From CAG-791 sp045130475 (lineage in GTDB: Bacteria > Bacillota > Clostridia > Lachnospirales > Lachnospiraceae), in NCBI GenBank assembly GCA_045130475.1, contig JBGUPU010000073.1:27253-91252 (forward strand): 64,000 nt of DNA, in the 5' to 3' direction. This document shows, piece after piece, positions 28,010-36,988 of this stretch; position 1 is the first letter of the stretch; each line of letters begins with the position of its first letter. Under the pieces are notes generated by a model. It searched no databases. It was not told where the DNA came from and was given only the letters and a program-made list of their open reading frames with translations. A program made the position numbers and the translations under genes.

Positions 28010-30283
28010 ATGTTTGAAGGAAAAAACTGGGAGCCGGAGTTTGTCGAGCGCCTCGAGAAGCACTATGACGAACTGAAGTGGCTCTACGCAGAGCTCTACC
28101 ACAATGATCAGCAGGCCTTTGATTATTTCTGCGATATGCTCTATGAGTACTACACACAGCGTTCGACGGCCCTGAAACAGTGGGACCAGATGCGCGAGGA
28201 AGTACCGGAGTGGTACAAGGGAAATGAGATGCTGGGCATGCTCATGTACACCAACTGTTTCGCCGGCACGCTCCAGGGCGTCAAGCAGCACCTGGACTAT
28301 CTGCAGGAGTGCGGACTCAACTACGTACACCTGATGCCTCTGCTGGAGAGCCCCGCAGGCCGCAGCGACGGCGGATACGCAGTCGCAAACTTCCGCAAGG
28401 TCGAGCCGGCTCTGGGCACGATGGAAGACCTCGCGGAGTTGGGCAATGAGTGTCACAACCGCGGCATGTGCGTCTGCCTGGACTTCGTCATGAACCACAC
28501 CAGTGAGGACCACGAGTGGGCAAAGCGCGCCCGCGCCGGTGAGAAAGAGTATCAGGACAGATACTTCTTCTACGATGACTGGACCATCCCCAGTGAATTC
28601 GAGAAGACCGTTCCCCAGGTCTTCCCTCAGACCGCTCCCGGAAACTTCTCCTGGTGCGAAGAGGCCGGCAAGGTCGTCATGACCACCTTCTATCCCTACC
28701 AGTGGGATCTCAATTACGCCAATCCTGTGGTCTTCAACGATATGACCGCGGATATGCTCAACCTCTGCAACCACGGCGTCGATATCATCCGTCTTGACGC
28801 GACTCCTTATATCTGGAAAGAGCTGGGCACCGACTGCCGCAACCTTCCTCAGGTACACACACTTGTCCGCCTGATGCGCATGGCAACCGAGGTCGTCTGC
28901 CCCGGCACCCTTCTTCTGGGCGAAGTCGTCATGGAGCCCTCCAAGGTCGTTCCCTATTTCGGAACCATCGAGAAGCCCGAGTGCCACATGCTCTACAACG
29001 TCACGACCATGGCCAGCACCTGGCACACCGTGGCAACCCACGACGTCCGTCTTCTCCGCCATCAGATGGAGACGGTCTTTGCGCTGCCCCACGACTACAC
29101 CTTCCTCAACTATCTGCGCTGCCACGACGATATCGGCTGGGGACTGGATTACAACTTCCTCAAGCAGTTCGGCATGGAGGAAGTCGCCCACAAGAAATAC
29201 CTCAATGATTATCTGACCGGCAAGGGCTACAACAGCGATGCCCGCGGCGAGCTCTACAACGATGATCCCCGCCTGGGCGACGCCCGCCTGTGCGGCACGA
29301 CCGCTTCCCTGTGCGGCATCGAAGCTGCCGAGTATGAGCTCGATGATTACAAGCTCGACCGCGCGATCCGCCTGGACATCATGCTTCATGCCTTCCTCTT
29401 CACCCAGAGCGGCATTCCGGTGCTCTACAGCGGTGACGAGATCGGCCAGAAGAACGACTACACCTACCATGAAAATCCCCTCAAATGGGATGACAGCCGC
29501 TATCTGCACCGCGGCGATCTCAACTGGGACGAAGTCGCCCTCAGAAATGACCCTTCCACCCGCGAAGGCAGGATCTTCAACGCCCTGCGTGTCCTCGAGA
29601 CCATCCGCGCGGAGCACGAGGTCTTTGACAATGAGGCCGACACATGGATCGTCGAGCCCTACAACGATCATATCCTCGGCATCGGCCGCTACTACAAGGG
29701 CGAGAAGCTCATTGCTCTCTTCAACTTCAGCAAGGATGATGAGACCGCATGGATCAACGAGTCCGAGCAGTACCATGATCTGATCACCGATGAACCCCGT
29801 GAAGCCAAGGCTGTCGGAATCCCGGCTTACGATTTCGTATGGCTGCTGACAGATTTCAACAAGCCTGTAAAGAAGCGCACTGTCAACTTCATGGCAGAAA
29901 TCGGAGAGAAGCTTGCCAAGTTTGAGGCGGCTGCGGAAGAGAAGGTTGAGAAAGCTGCAGAAAAGAAGCCTGCTCCCAAAAAGCGCGCCCCCAGAAAGAC
30001 CAAGGCCCAGAAGGAAGCCGAAGCAGCTGCCAAGGCAGAAGCACCCGCTGAGGAAAAGGCGGAAGAGAAGAAGCCCGCTGCCAAAAAGCGCGCTCCCAGG
30101 AAGAACAAGGCCCAGAAGGAAGCTGAGGCAGCCGCAGCAGGTGCAGAAGCACCCGCAGAGGTAAAGGCAGCAGCGAAGAAGCCCGCTGCCAAAAAGAGTA
30201 CTGTAAAGAAGGCCAAAGCCGAGAAGGAAGCCGAAGCAGCTCCTGCCGAGAAAAAGACTTCTGTTATTAAAACCGAGGAATAA
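28010..30283 (+). CDS. Amylosucrase-like GH13 enzyme with histone-H1-like C-terminal tail
   Basis: Amylosucrases transfer glucose from sucrose to build alpha-1,4-glucan and release fructose. Residues 1 to about 620 match this GH13 subfamily: a helical N-terminal domain, catalytic Asp263 (IIRLDATPYIWKELGT), Glu305 (LLGEVV) and Asp373 (LRCHDDIGW). Sucrose phosphorylase or hydrolase activity cannot be excluded. From about residue 638 to 757 the protein ends in a Lys/Ala/Glu/Pro tail with repeated AAKKRAPRK and KAQKEAEAA units, like histone H1 or HU-type basic tails, which is unusual for a glycosidase. GAGAGGAGG precedes the ATG. No signal peptide is seen. Confidence 0.85.
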   Translation: MFEGKNWEPEFVERLEKHYDELKWLYAELYHNDQQAFDYFCDMLYEYYTQRSTALKQWDQMREEVPEWYKGNEMLGMLMYTNCFAGTLQGVKQHLDYLQECGLNYVHLMPLLESPAGRSDGGYAVANFRKVEPALGTMEDLAELGNECHNRGMCVCLDFVMNHTSEDHEWAKRARAGEKEYQDRYFFYDDWTIPSEFEKTVPQVFPQTAPGNFSWCEEAGKVVMTTFYPYQWDLNYANPVVFNDMTADMLNLCNHGVDIIRLDATPYIWKELGTDCRNLPQVHTLVRLMRMATEVVCPGTLLLGEVVMEPSKVVPYFGTIEKPECHMLYNVTTMASTWHTVATHDVRLLRHQMETVFALPHDYTFLNYLRCHDDIGWGLDYNFLKQFGMEEVAHKKYLNDYLTGKGYNSDARGELYNDDPRLGDARLCGTTASLCGIEAAEYELDDYKLDRAIRLDIMLHAFLFTQSGIPVLYSGDEIGQKNDYTYHENPLKWDDSRYLHRGDLNWDEVALRNDPSTREGRIFNALRVLETIRAEHEVFDNEADTWIVEPYNDHILGIGRYYKGEKLIALFNFSKDDETAWINESEQYHDLITDEPREAKAVGIPAYDFVWLLTDFNKPVKKRTVNFMAEIGEKLAKFEAAAEEKVEKAAEKKPAPKKRAPRKTKAQKEAEAAAKAEAPAEEKAEEKKPAAKKRAPRKNKAQKEAEAAAAGAEAPAEVKAAAKKPAAKKSTVKKAKAEKEAEAAPAEKKTSVIKTEE

Positions 30284-30332
30284 ATCTCTTTTCCTTCCGT
30301 TTTTGTGACGGAGCAGGACACGACAGACAAAC

Positions 30333-30364
30333 TGCCGGGAGCTCTTTTCTGCGGGCTCCCGGCA
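30333..30364 (+). terminator. Hairpin after the amylosucrase-like gene
   Basis: TGCCGGGAGC and GCTCCCGGCA form a 10-bp stem. A T-run is lacking, so termination may be weak. Confidence 0.45.
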
Positions 30365-30479
30365 AGAGAATTTCAGACCCGATGATTTTTGCACAAGAGA
30401 AAGCAGAACCAGGATCCTGCAACTGCCCGTTGCCTGATCTAATGTACGACACCGCTTTGAAAGGTAAGAAAGCCCAGAG

Positions 30480-31466
30480 ATGACCATAAAAGAAGTTGCC
30501 CGGCTCGCAGGAGTATCCCCTGCCGCAGTCAGCCGGTATCTGAATGGCGGATCCATAAGTCCGGAGAAGAGTGAGCGCGTCAGAAAGGCGATCGAGGAGA
30601 CCGGCTACCGGCCCAATCCCATGGCCCAGACAATGCGCACCGGCCGGATCAATCAGGTGGGGATCATTGTGCCCCGCCTGTATTCCGATTCCGTCAGCCA
30701 GATCACAGCAGGAGCATCGTGCAAGCTGTTTGAACAGGGGTATATGACACTTCTGGGATGCACGGAACACGACCCGGAGACCGAGATCCGCTACTTGCAG
30801 GTCATGCAGGAGAGCCAGGTCGCCGGCATTATCCTGATGGGAGCCGAACTCACCCCGAAGATCGCGGATGTGATCCGCAGCTGCCGGGTGCCGGTCGTCA
30901 TCACAGGCCAGAATTTTGAAGAGTTTCCCTGTGTCTATCACGATGATTTTCATGCCTTGAGAGATCTCACCAGACTTCTCATTGAAAAAGGCCGCCGCCG
31001 CATCGTCATGATCGGTGCACCCGAAAAGGATATCGCGGCCGGACTCAACCGCCGCCGCGGCGCGGAACAGGCCCTGCTGGATGCCGGACTCAACGCCGCA
31101 GCCATGCCCTATGAAGTCACCGACTTCGAGCCCAGGGGCGGAAGAGAAGCCATGGAACGCCTTCTGCAGCGGTATCCGGATCTGGACGGTGTCGTCTGCG
31201 CGACAGACACCATGGCCATGGGGGCGATCCAGGCCCTTCGCGAAGCCGGGAAGGACATTCCCAGAGATGTCAGCGTAGTCGGCGTCGGAGACAACTGGGT
31301 AGACACGGTGTCGGTCCCGGGACTGACCACCGCCCATCTGTTCTTCCGGCAGTGCGGCGAGGAAGCGGCAGGACTGCTCCTCGATCTGCTTGACAGCGAT
31401 CAGGAAGGCGGCCGTGCCCGCCAGATCCGTCTGCAATATCTCATTGTGGAGAGAGGATCCGTGTAA
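30480..31466 (+). CDS. LacI-family transcriptional regulator (sucrose repressor-like)
   Basis: This 328-residue regulator has an N-terminal LacI helix-turn-helix (TIKEVARLAGVSPAAVSRYLN, residues 2-22) and hinge helix (NPMAQTMRTGR), then a periplasmic-binding-protein-like sensor domain. It resembles ScrR-type repressors that respond to sucrose or fructose. Its place between the amylosucrase-like and PTS genes, and the three TGAAAACG-type operators around it, make it the likely regulator of both. The ribosome binding site is weak. Its stop codon overlaps the start of the HAD gene (TAATG). Confidence 0.88.
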   Translation: MTIKEVARLAGVSPAAVSRYLNGGSISPEKSERVRKAIEETGYRPNPMAQTMRTGRINQVGIIVPRLYSDSVSQITAGASCKLFEQGYMTLLGCTEHDPETEIRYLQVMQESQVAGIILMGAELTPKIADVIRSCRVPVVITGQNFEEFPCVYHDDFHALRDLTRLLIEKGRRRIVMIGAPEKDIAAGLNRRRGAEQALLDAGLNAAAMPYEVTDFEPRGGREAMERLLQRYPDLDGVVCATDTMAMGAIQALREAGKDIPRDVSVVGVGDNWVDTVSVPGLTTAHLFFRQCGEEAAGLLLDLLDSDQEGGRARQIRLQYLIVERGSV

Positions 31467-32308
31467 TGAGCAAAAAACTGATTTTCCTTGATATAGACGG
31501 GACTCTGACAGAGCCCGGTTCGAATATTCCCCCCGAGAGCGCCCTGGAAGCGATCCGCGGCGCACAGGCAAGAGGACATAAGGTCCTCCTCTGCTCCGGC
31601 AGGAATTACGCCATGCTCTCGCCGCTGCTCAAATATGATTTTGACGGCGTCGTGGCGAGCGCAGGAGGCTACGTCGTGGTAGACGGCGAAGTCATTTACG
31701 ATCACCCCATGACAAAGGAACAGGCGCAGGCCGCCCTGGATGCGCTCCATTCGGAGGGCGTCTTCTGTACTGTCGAGACCTTGGACGCGACCTACGGGGA
31801 CGAGGATCTGGGAGATTTTCTCAACAACAGTGCAGGCCCCGGGGGCAACAGTGAGATCGAACGCTGGCGCAAAGCCCTTGCGGAGAGCCTCAACATACTG
31901 CCCATGTCGGACTTTGACGGCAGCAAACCTGTCTACAAAGTCGTGATCATGTGCCTGCGGGACGAGCAGCTCCAGCCCGCCCGCGACCTCCTGGAAAAGG
32001 ACTTCAATTTCGTGATCCAGGAGATCACCGATCCCGACCACCCTTGTCTCAACGGCGAGCTGATCAGCCGCTCCTTTGACAAGGGCCGCGGAATCCTCCG
32101 GGTCTGCGAGCATCTGGGGATCCCGGTGGAGGATACCATCGGATTCGGCGACAGCATGAACGACCTCGAGATGATCGAGACGGTCGGCACCAGCGTCTGC
32201 ATGGCAAACGGAAGCAAGGCGCTCAAGGAGATGAGCGACATCGTCTGCCCCGCCGTGACGGAGGACGGCCTGGCACAGGCCTTCCGGCAGCTGGATCTCT
32301 GCGACTGA
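31466..32308 (+). CDS. HAD-superfamily (Cof-type) phosphatase
   Basis: This 280-residue protein has the HAD motif I DIDGTLTE near the N-terminus, a C2-type cap in the middle and motif IV GFGDSMNDLEM near the end. Cof-type HADs dephosphorylate sugar phosphates or flavin precursors. The one-base overlap with the LacI-type gene indicates translational coupling and suggests a role in sugar-phosphate detoxification during sucrose use. The substrate cannot be inferred from sequence. Confidence 0.87.
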   Translation: MSKKLIFLDIDGTLTEPGSNIPPESALEAIRGAQARGHKVLLCSGRNYAMLSPLLKYDFDGVVASAGGYVVVDGEVIYDHPMTKEQAQAALDALHSEGVFCTVETLDATYGDEDLGDFLNNSAGPGGNSEIERWRKALAESLNILPMSDFDGSKPVYKVVIMCLRDEQLQPARDLLEKDFNFVIQEITDPDHPCLNGELISRSFDKGRGILRVCEHLGIPVEDTIGFGDSMNDLEMIETVGTSVCMANGSKALKEMSDIVCPAVTEDGLAQAFRQLDLCD

Positions 32309-32333
32309 GGACGGTCTTCAGGACCAAAATGTT

Positions 32334-32347
32334 TGCAATCGTTTTCA
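32334..32347 (-). promoter_or_regulatory. LacI/CcpA-type operator, distal site before the PTS gene
   Basis: TGCAATCGTTTTCA reads TGAAAACGATTGCA on the minus strand, almost the same as the site before the amylosucrase-like gene. It lies about 150 bases upstream of the promoter-proximal operator, so looping is possible. Confidence 0.55.
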
Positions 32348-32446
32348 AAAAGCGCTTCATCGAATTTGTGATGATTCCATTTGTTAAAACATGTTATTCT
32401 GTCAAAATGCACAAAACGCAGAACCATTATTGGGGTAAAACCCCAG

Positions 32447-32475
32447 TTTACAAATGGAAAAAATTAAAATAAAAT
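32447..32475 (+). promoter_or_regulatory. Promoter for the PTS EIIBCA gene
   Basis: TTTACA at 32447-32452 and TAAAAT at 32470-32475 are 17 bases apart. A TGGGGT-AAA-ACCCCA inverted repeat (32431-32445) touches the -35 side. Confidence 0.5.
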
Positions 32476-32486
32476 AAAGTGTAACT

Positions 32487-32500
32487 GAAAACGTTTACAA
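32487..32500 (+). promoter_or_regulatory. LacI/CcpA-type operator overlapping the PTS transcription start
   Basis: TGAAAACGTTTACA, a nearly symmetrical site centred on CG, lies 11 bases after the -10 box, the same geometry as in front of the amylosucrase-like gene. Confidence 0.62.
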
Positions 32501-32592
32501 AATTATGCAGCAACTGTAAATGTATCATTTCACAAGCATCAGATGCCTTTGGAAAAATCTCTGATGCTACCCAAAAGAGGGAGGAAACTGGT

Positions 32593-34473
32593 ATGGCATT
32601 GGATTATCACAAATGTGCGCAAGAGATCGCTGACAATATCGGCGGCGGCGCAAACGTGGTCTCCGCCGCGCACTGCGCGACAAGACTGCGTCTCGTTATC
32701 GCAGATAACGGGAAAGTAAACAAGGCGGCTCTCGAGGAAGTCGACGGCGTCAAGGGTATGTTCGAGTCCAACGGACAGCTCCAGCTGATCATCGGCACCG
32801 GCACCGTCAACAAAGTCTTTGACGAATTCGTAGCGATCACCGGTGTTGCAGCCGGCACAAAGGACGACGTCAAGGCAGCTGCAGCAGCCAAGGCTCCTGT
32901 CTGGAGACAGGCCCTGAAGACCGTCGGTGACGTTTTCGTCCCGATTCTTCCTGCAATCGTTGCATCCGGTCTTATGATGGGTCTCGTCGAGGCTCTGGCT
33001 AAGATCCCGGGACTTGGATTCGCGGACAGCGACTGGTTCGCATTCCTTGACACAGTAGCAAATACCGCATTCGCTTACCTGCCCGTTATCGTCGCAGTTT
33101 CCGCTGCGCGAGTCTTCGGCGGCAACCTGTTCCTGGGCGCGGTCATCGGTCTTCTGATGATCCACTCTGCATTCCTGAACGGCTGGAACGTCGGTAGTGC
33201 AGATGCCATCAACAGCTTTTTCGGTGTTACCGACGGCGTCATTCCCAAATGGCACCTGATCGGCAACGTCGTCGCGATCAGGAGGGCTGGCTATCAGGGC
33301 CACGTTATCCCGGTAATTATTGCAGTCTGGTTCATGAGTATGATCGAGAAATGGCTGCATAAACACGTACCGGAGATGATCGACCTCTTCGTCACTCCTC
33401 TCTGCACCGTATTCGCTACCGCTCTTATCACTCTCTGGATCATCGGACCTATCTTCGCTCAGCTTGAGTCCTGGGTTCTGATCGGCGCAGAGAAGCTCGT
33501 TTCCAACCCCATCGGTTCCGGTATCATGGGCGCGATCTATCCCTGGACCGTCGTCATGGGCCTGCACCACATGTACAACGTTATCGAGGCCGGTATGCTT
33601 TCTGTTGAAGGCGGCCTCAACACCTGGATGCCTATCGCTTCCGCAGCCAACTTCGCACAGTTCGGCGCCTGCTTGGCAGTCGGTCTCAAGGCTAAGAATG
33701 CAAAGACAAAATCCGTCGCGATCCCTTCCGCTCTGTCCGCTTCCCTGGGTATCACAGAGCCCGCGATCTTCGGTGTTAACATGCGCTTCTTCAAGCCCTT
33801 CATCTCCGGTATGATCGGCGGTGCTGTCGGCGCTCTGGTCGCAGCATTCATGAAGATCGGTGCTTCCGCATACGGTGTTACCGGTATTCCCGGCTACCTG
33901 ACCATCAACAATGCAGCTCTGTACACCATCGTTCTCCTCATCTCCGGCGGTATTGCGTTCGTTCTGACCAATATCCTCTGGAAAGAAGAAGAGAAGAAGA
34001 AACCTGCCGCTGTCCCCGCTGCTGAGATCAAGGTTCCCACCGAGACCGTCATCAGCTGTGAAGCAGGCGAAGTCAAGGCTCCCGCTAACGGCGAAGTCAT
34101 CGCCCGCGAGAAAATTGAAGACGAGACCTTTGCAAGCGGCGTCCTCGGCGACGGCGTAGGCATCAGGCCTTCGGCAGGCTATGTCGTAGCTCCTTTCGAC
34201 GGCGAGATCACTTCTGTCGCTGATTCCAAGCACGCCATTGGTCTTGCAAGCCCCTCCGGCATGGAACTTCTGATCCACGTCGGCGTTGATACCGTAGCCA
34301 TGAACGGCGACGGCTTCGATCCCCAGGTCGCTGAAGGCGATCAGGTCAAGGCCGGCCAGCTGATCCTCAACTTCGACATCGACAAGATCAAAGCTGCAAA
34401 TCACCCCGACACCGTTGTTGTCCTCCTCACCAACGCGGACGACTACAACGATGTCAAGTGTGCAGGTCAGTAA
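32593..34473 (+). CDS. PTS sucrose/beta-glucoside-family transporter EIIBCA
   Basis: This 626-residue permease imports and phosphorylates a sugar, probably sucrose given its neighbours. The EIIB domain has the phosphocysteine Cys28 (AAHCATRLRL). EIIC follows with about ten membrane helices (about 100-450). A C-terminal glucose-type EIIA domain has phosphohistidine His562 (ELLIHVGVDT). All three domains needed to accept phosphate from HPr are on one chain. Sucrose-6-phosphate could then be cut by the GH32 enzyme at 49789. GAGGGAGGAA precedes the start. Specificity for sucrose versus another glucoside is inferred from context. Confidence 0.88.
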   Translation: MALDYHKCAQEIADNIGGGANVVSAAHCATRLRLVIADNGKVNKAALEEVDGVKGMFESNGQLQLIIGTGTVNKVFDEFVAITGVAAGTKDDVKAAAAAKAPVWRQALKTVGDVFVPILPAIVASGLMMGLVEALAKIPGLGFADSDWFAFLDTVANTAFAYLPVIVAVSAARVFGGNLFLGAVIGLLMIHSAFLNGWNVGSADAINSFFGVTDGVIPKWHLIGNVVAIRRAGYQGHVIPVIIAVWFMSMIEKWLHKHVPEMIDLFVTPLCTVFATALITLWIIGPIFAQLESWVLIGAEKLVSNPIGSGIMGAIYPWTVVMGLHHMYNVIEAGMLSVEGGLNTWMPIASAANFAQFGACLAVGLKAKNAKTKSVAIPSALSASLGITEPAIFGVNMRFFKPFISGMIGGAVGALVAAFMKIGASAYGVTGIPGYLTINNAALYTIVLLISGGIAFVLTNILWKEEEKKKPAAVPAAEIKVPTETVISCEAGEVKAPANGEVIAREKIEDETFASGVLGDGVGIRPSAGYVVAPFDGEITSVADSKHAIGLASPSGMELLIHVGVDTVAMNGDGFDPQVAEGDQVKAGQLILNFDIDKIKAANHPDTVVVLLTNADDYNDVKCAGQ

Positions 34474-34601
34474 TCAACTGCTCCGGAAGCGGTTGTATAC
34501 AGGCGTTCGGCTGTTGAACTGCGGCTGAACACAGACGCCTGAAAAACGGCATTGCGTTACAGCTGCATGAATAACAGTTTGCTGCATACGTCAGAATGAC
34601 G

Positions 34602-34638
34602 AAAACAGAGCCGGTTCCGAAAGGAATCGGCTCTGTTT
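34602..34638 (+). terminator. Terminator-like hairpin after the PTS gene
   Basis: AACAGAGCCGGTTCC and GGAATCGGCTCTGTT pair with one G-T, loop GAAA, with a short TTT on the right and AAAA on the left. The rest of the 34474-34862 gap holds only this hairpin and the HPr promoter. Confidence 0.6.
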
Positions 34639-34770
34639 GCATAAAAAAAGAAAATAAAAAAACGAAGCGGAGTGAAATATCTGCAAAAAAGTGACAAAAC
34701 GAGGTCTAAAAAACTTCTTAAATTTGTAAAAAACTTGAAAAAGCCTGTTTTTTCTTTAACCATTTCGTAG

Positions 34771-34776
34771 TATAAT
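34771..34776 (+). promoter_or_regulatory. -10 box for ptsH
   Basis: A perfect TATAAT lies about 87 bases before ptsH; the -35 region is only a T-run (TTTTTT at 34748-34753, 17-base spacing). Confidence 0.4.
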
Positions 34777-34862
34777 AGCGATAGCGTTTGAGAGACAACA
34801 TATATTTGTATCTCATTTTATATGTCCCACAATACATTTTTATCAGAGAAGGAGAATCAAAG

Positions 34863-35120
34863 ATGAAAGAGATTAAATTCACAGTTACTGATCCGTTAGG
34901 AATTCATGCTCGTCCCGCTGGAATCCTTGTTAAAGAGGCTAAGAAGTTCAGCTCCAAGATCACTGTTTGGAAGGGCGACAAGAGCTGCGATATGAGAAAG
35001 CTCCTTGCTCTGATGGGCATGGCTGTTAAGCAGAATGATGAGATCACTGTCCAGGTCGAGGGCGATGATGAAGCTGCCTGCGCAGAAGCAATCGAGAAAT
35101 TCCTGAAAGAGAACTTCTAA
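34863..35120 (+). CDS. ptsH: Phosphocarrier protein HPr
   Basis: This 85-residue PTS phosphocarrier passes phosphate from enzyme I to EIIA domains through His15 (LGIHARPAG). The regulatory site is unusual. Where Bacillus-type HPr has Ser46, phosphorylated by HPr kinase for CcpA signalling, this protein reads DMRKLLALMGM with Lys at position 46. AGAAGGAGA before ATG 34863 sets the start. It is followed by enzyme I, with an attenuator-like hairpin in between. Confidence 0.94.
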   Translation: MKEIKFTVTDPLGIHARPAGILVKEAKKFSSKITVWKGDKSCDMRKLLALMGMAVKQNDEITVQVEGDDEAACAEAIEKFLKENF

Positions 35121-35156
35121 TTATAATCGGAATTATAATCAGATAGCCAGATTGTC

Positions 35157-35205
35157 CGGGGGTGTTACTGTTCGGAATGCGGACAGAAGCACCCCCGTTT
35201 GTTTT
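35157..35205 (+). terminator. Attenuator-like terminator between ptsH and ptsI
   Basis: CGGGGGTG and CACCCCCG form an 8-bp GC stem around a 33-base gap, followed by TTTGTTTT. Partial termination here would give more HPr than enzyme I. Confidence 0.6.
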
Positions 35206-35230
35206 AATATATTCAGGAGGAAACATAGTT

Positions 35231-36883
35231 ATGGTAGTTGCAACAGGTAAGAGTATCCTTAACCGTATCGGCATCGGCAAGATCAAAATCTACAAAGCTC
35301 CCACCTATGATATCTATGAAGGCATCGTTGAGAACCCCGCAGCGGAAGTAGCCCGCTTTGAGGATGCCCTTCAGAAGGCCATCGACCAGCAGGGCGTTCT
35401 GTATGAGAAGGCCAAAAAGGACGCAGGCGAAGAGAGCGCCGGAATCTTTGAGGCACACCAGCTCATGCTCGAGGACGAGGATCTGCAGGATTCCACCAAA
35501 GAGATCATCACAGAGCAGAAGAGAAGCGCAGAGTATGCAGTCAAGACCGCATTTGACAACTATGCCCAGATGTTCGCTGAGATGGACGACCCTTACATGA
35601 AGGCCAGAAGCGCCGACCTCATCGACGTCGAGACCGACGTTCTTGATTTCCTGATGGGCAACGACGCCAGCAGCATGCAGGGCACAGAGCCCGCCATCCT
35701 GGTTGCTGAGGATCTGGCTCCCTCGGAGACTGTCAAGCTCGACAAGTCCCTCCTTCTGGGCATGATCACCCGCGAAGGCTCCTCCAACAGCCACACCGCG
35801 ATCCTGGCCCGTTCCATGAACCTTCCTTCCCTGATCCAGGTCAAGGATATCGATGACAGCTGGGACGGCAAGATGGCCATCCTGGACGGTTACAACAGCT
35901 GTGTCTACATCGATCCCACTCCCGACCTGATGGCTACTCTGAAGGCTAAATACGATGCAGACCTCAAGAAGGATGCACTTCTTCAGGAGCTCAAGGGCAA
36001 GAGCAGCACCACCATCGACGGCCGCAGCGTGCATGTATATGCCAACATCGGCGGACCTGCCGATCTGGGCAGCGTGAACGAGAACGATGCAGAAGGCGTC
36101 GGCCTCTTCCGTTCCGAATTCGTATACCTCAACAGCAAGGAAGAGCCCACAGAAGAGCAGCAGTTCGCAGCCTACAAGCGCGTTGTTGAGACTCTGGCTC
36201 CCAAGCTTGTCATCATCCGTACCTGCGATATCGGCGCGGACAAGACCATCGATTACATGAATCTGGACAAGGAAGAGAACCCTGCACTGGGCTTCCGTGC
36301 AATCCGTATCTGCCTGACCAGAAAAGAGTTCTTCAAGAAACAGCTCCGCGCTCTGCTGCGCGCCTCCGCATACGGCAACATGGGCATCATGTTCCCCATG
36401 ATCATCAGCAAGTGGGAACTTGTCGAAGCCAAGGCCATCATGGAAGAGTGCAAACAGGAACTGATCAAGGAAGGCCACAAGGTTGGCAATTTCCAGGTCG
36501 GTATCATGATCGAGACTCCCGCTTCCGTATTTGTCGCTGACGAGCTGGCAGAAGAAGTCGACTTCTTCTCCCTGGGCACCAACGACCTGACCCAGTACAC
36601 CTGCGCGATCGACCGCCAGAATGCGAAGCTGGAGCGCTTCTCCGACACACATCACCCTGCAGTGCTCAGAGCCATCAAGATGACTGTAGACGCCGGCCAC
36701 AGGCACGGTGCATGGGTAGGCATCTGCGGCGAGCTCGGCGCAGACCCGACCCTGACAGAGACCTTCCTGCGCATGGGCGTAGACGAGCTCTCCGTCAACG
36801 CAAAGAGCGTCCTGCCTCTGCGTAAGATCATCCGCAGCATCGACCTCTCCAAGGCTACAGAGTGGAGCCCTGACGAAGTCTGA
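35231..36883 (+). CDS. ptsI: PTS enzyme I (phosphoenolpyruvate-protein phosphotransferase)
   Basis: Enzyme I takes phosphate from PEP and passes it to HPr. The 550-residue protein has the HPr-binding N-terminal domain, the phospho-His188 (GSSNSHTAILARS) and a C-terminal PEP-binding barrel (GIMIETPASVFVADELAEEVDFFSLGTNDLTQYT, catalytic Cys in GICGELG). ATG 35231 follows AGGAGGAAAC; an in-frame start at 35162 lies within the attenuator hairpin. Slightly shorter than average, but all active-site motifs are present. Confidence 0.95.
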   Translation: MVVATGKSILNRIGIGKIKIYKAPTYDIYEGIVENPAAEVARFEDALQKAIDQQGVLYEKAKKDAGEESAGIFEAHQLMLEDEDLQDSTKEIITEQKRSAEYAVKTAFDNYAQMFAEMDDPYMKARSADLIDVETDVLDFLMGNDASSMQGTEPAILVAEDLAPSETVKLDKSLLLGMITREGSSNSHTAILARSMNLPSLIQVKDIDDSWDGKMAILDGYNSCVYIDPTPDLMATLKAKYDADLKKDALLQELKGKSSTTIDGRSVHVYANIGGPADLGSVNENDAEGVGLFRSEFVYLNSKEEPTEEQQFAAYKRVVETLAPKLVIIRTCDIGADKTIDYMNLDKEENPALGFRAIRICLTRKEFFKKQLRALLRASAYGNMGIMFPMIISKWELVEAKAIMEECKQELIKEGHKVGNFQVGIMIETPASVFVADELAEEVDFFSLGTNDLTQYTCAIDRQNAKLERFSDTHHPAVLRAIKMTVDAGHRHGAWVGICGELGADPTLTETFLRMGVDELSVNAKSVLPLRKIIRSIDLSKATEWSPDEV

Positions 36884-36923
36884 TCCTGACCGGGACCTGA
36901 GGCCCCTCACATGATTGCAAACC

Positions 36924-36959
36924 AAAAGCCCGCCGCGAAAAATTTCGCGGCGGGCTTTT
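36924..36959. terminator. Bidirectional terminator between ptsI and murG
   Basis: AAAAGCCCGCCGCGAAA and TTTCGCGGCGGGCTTTT form a 17-bp stem that serves both converging genes. Confidence 0.92.
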
Positions 36960-36988
36960 CTGCGGCCTGCTGTTATTCTTCAGCCTGC

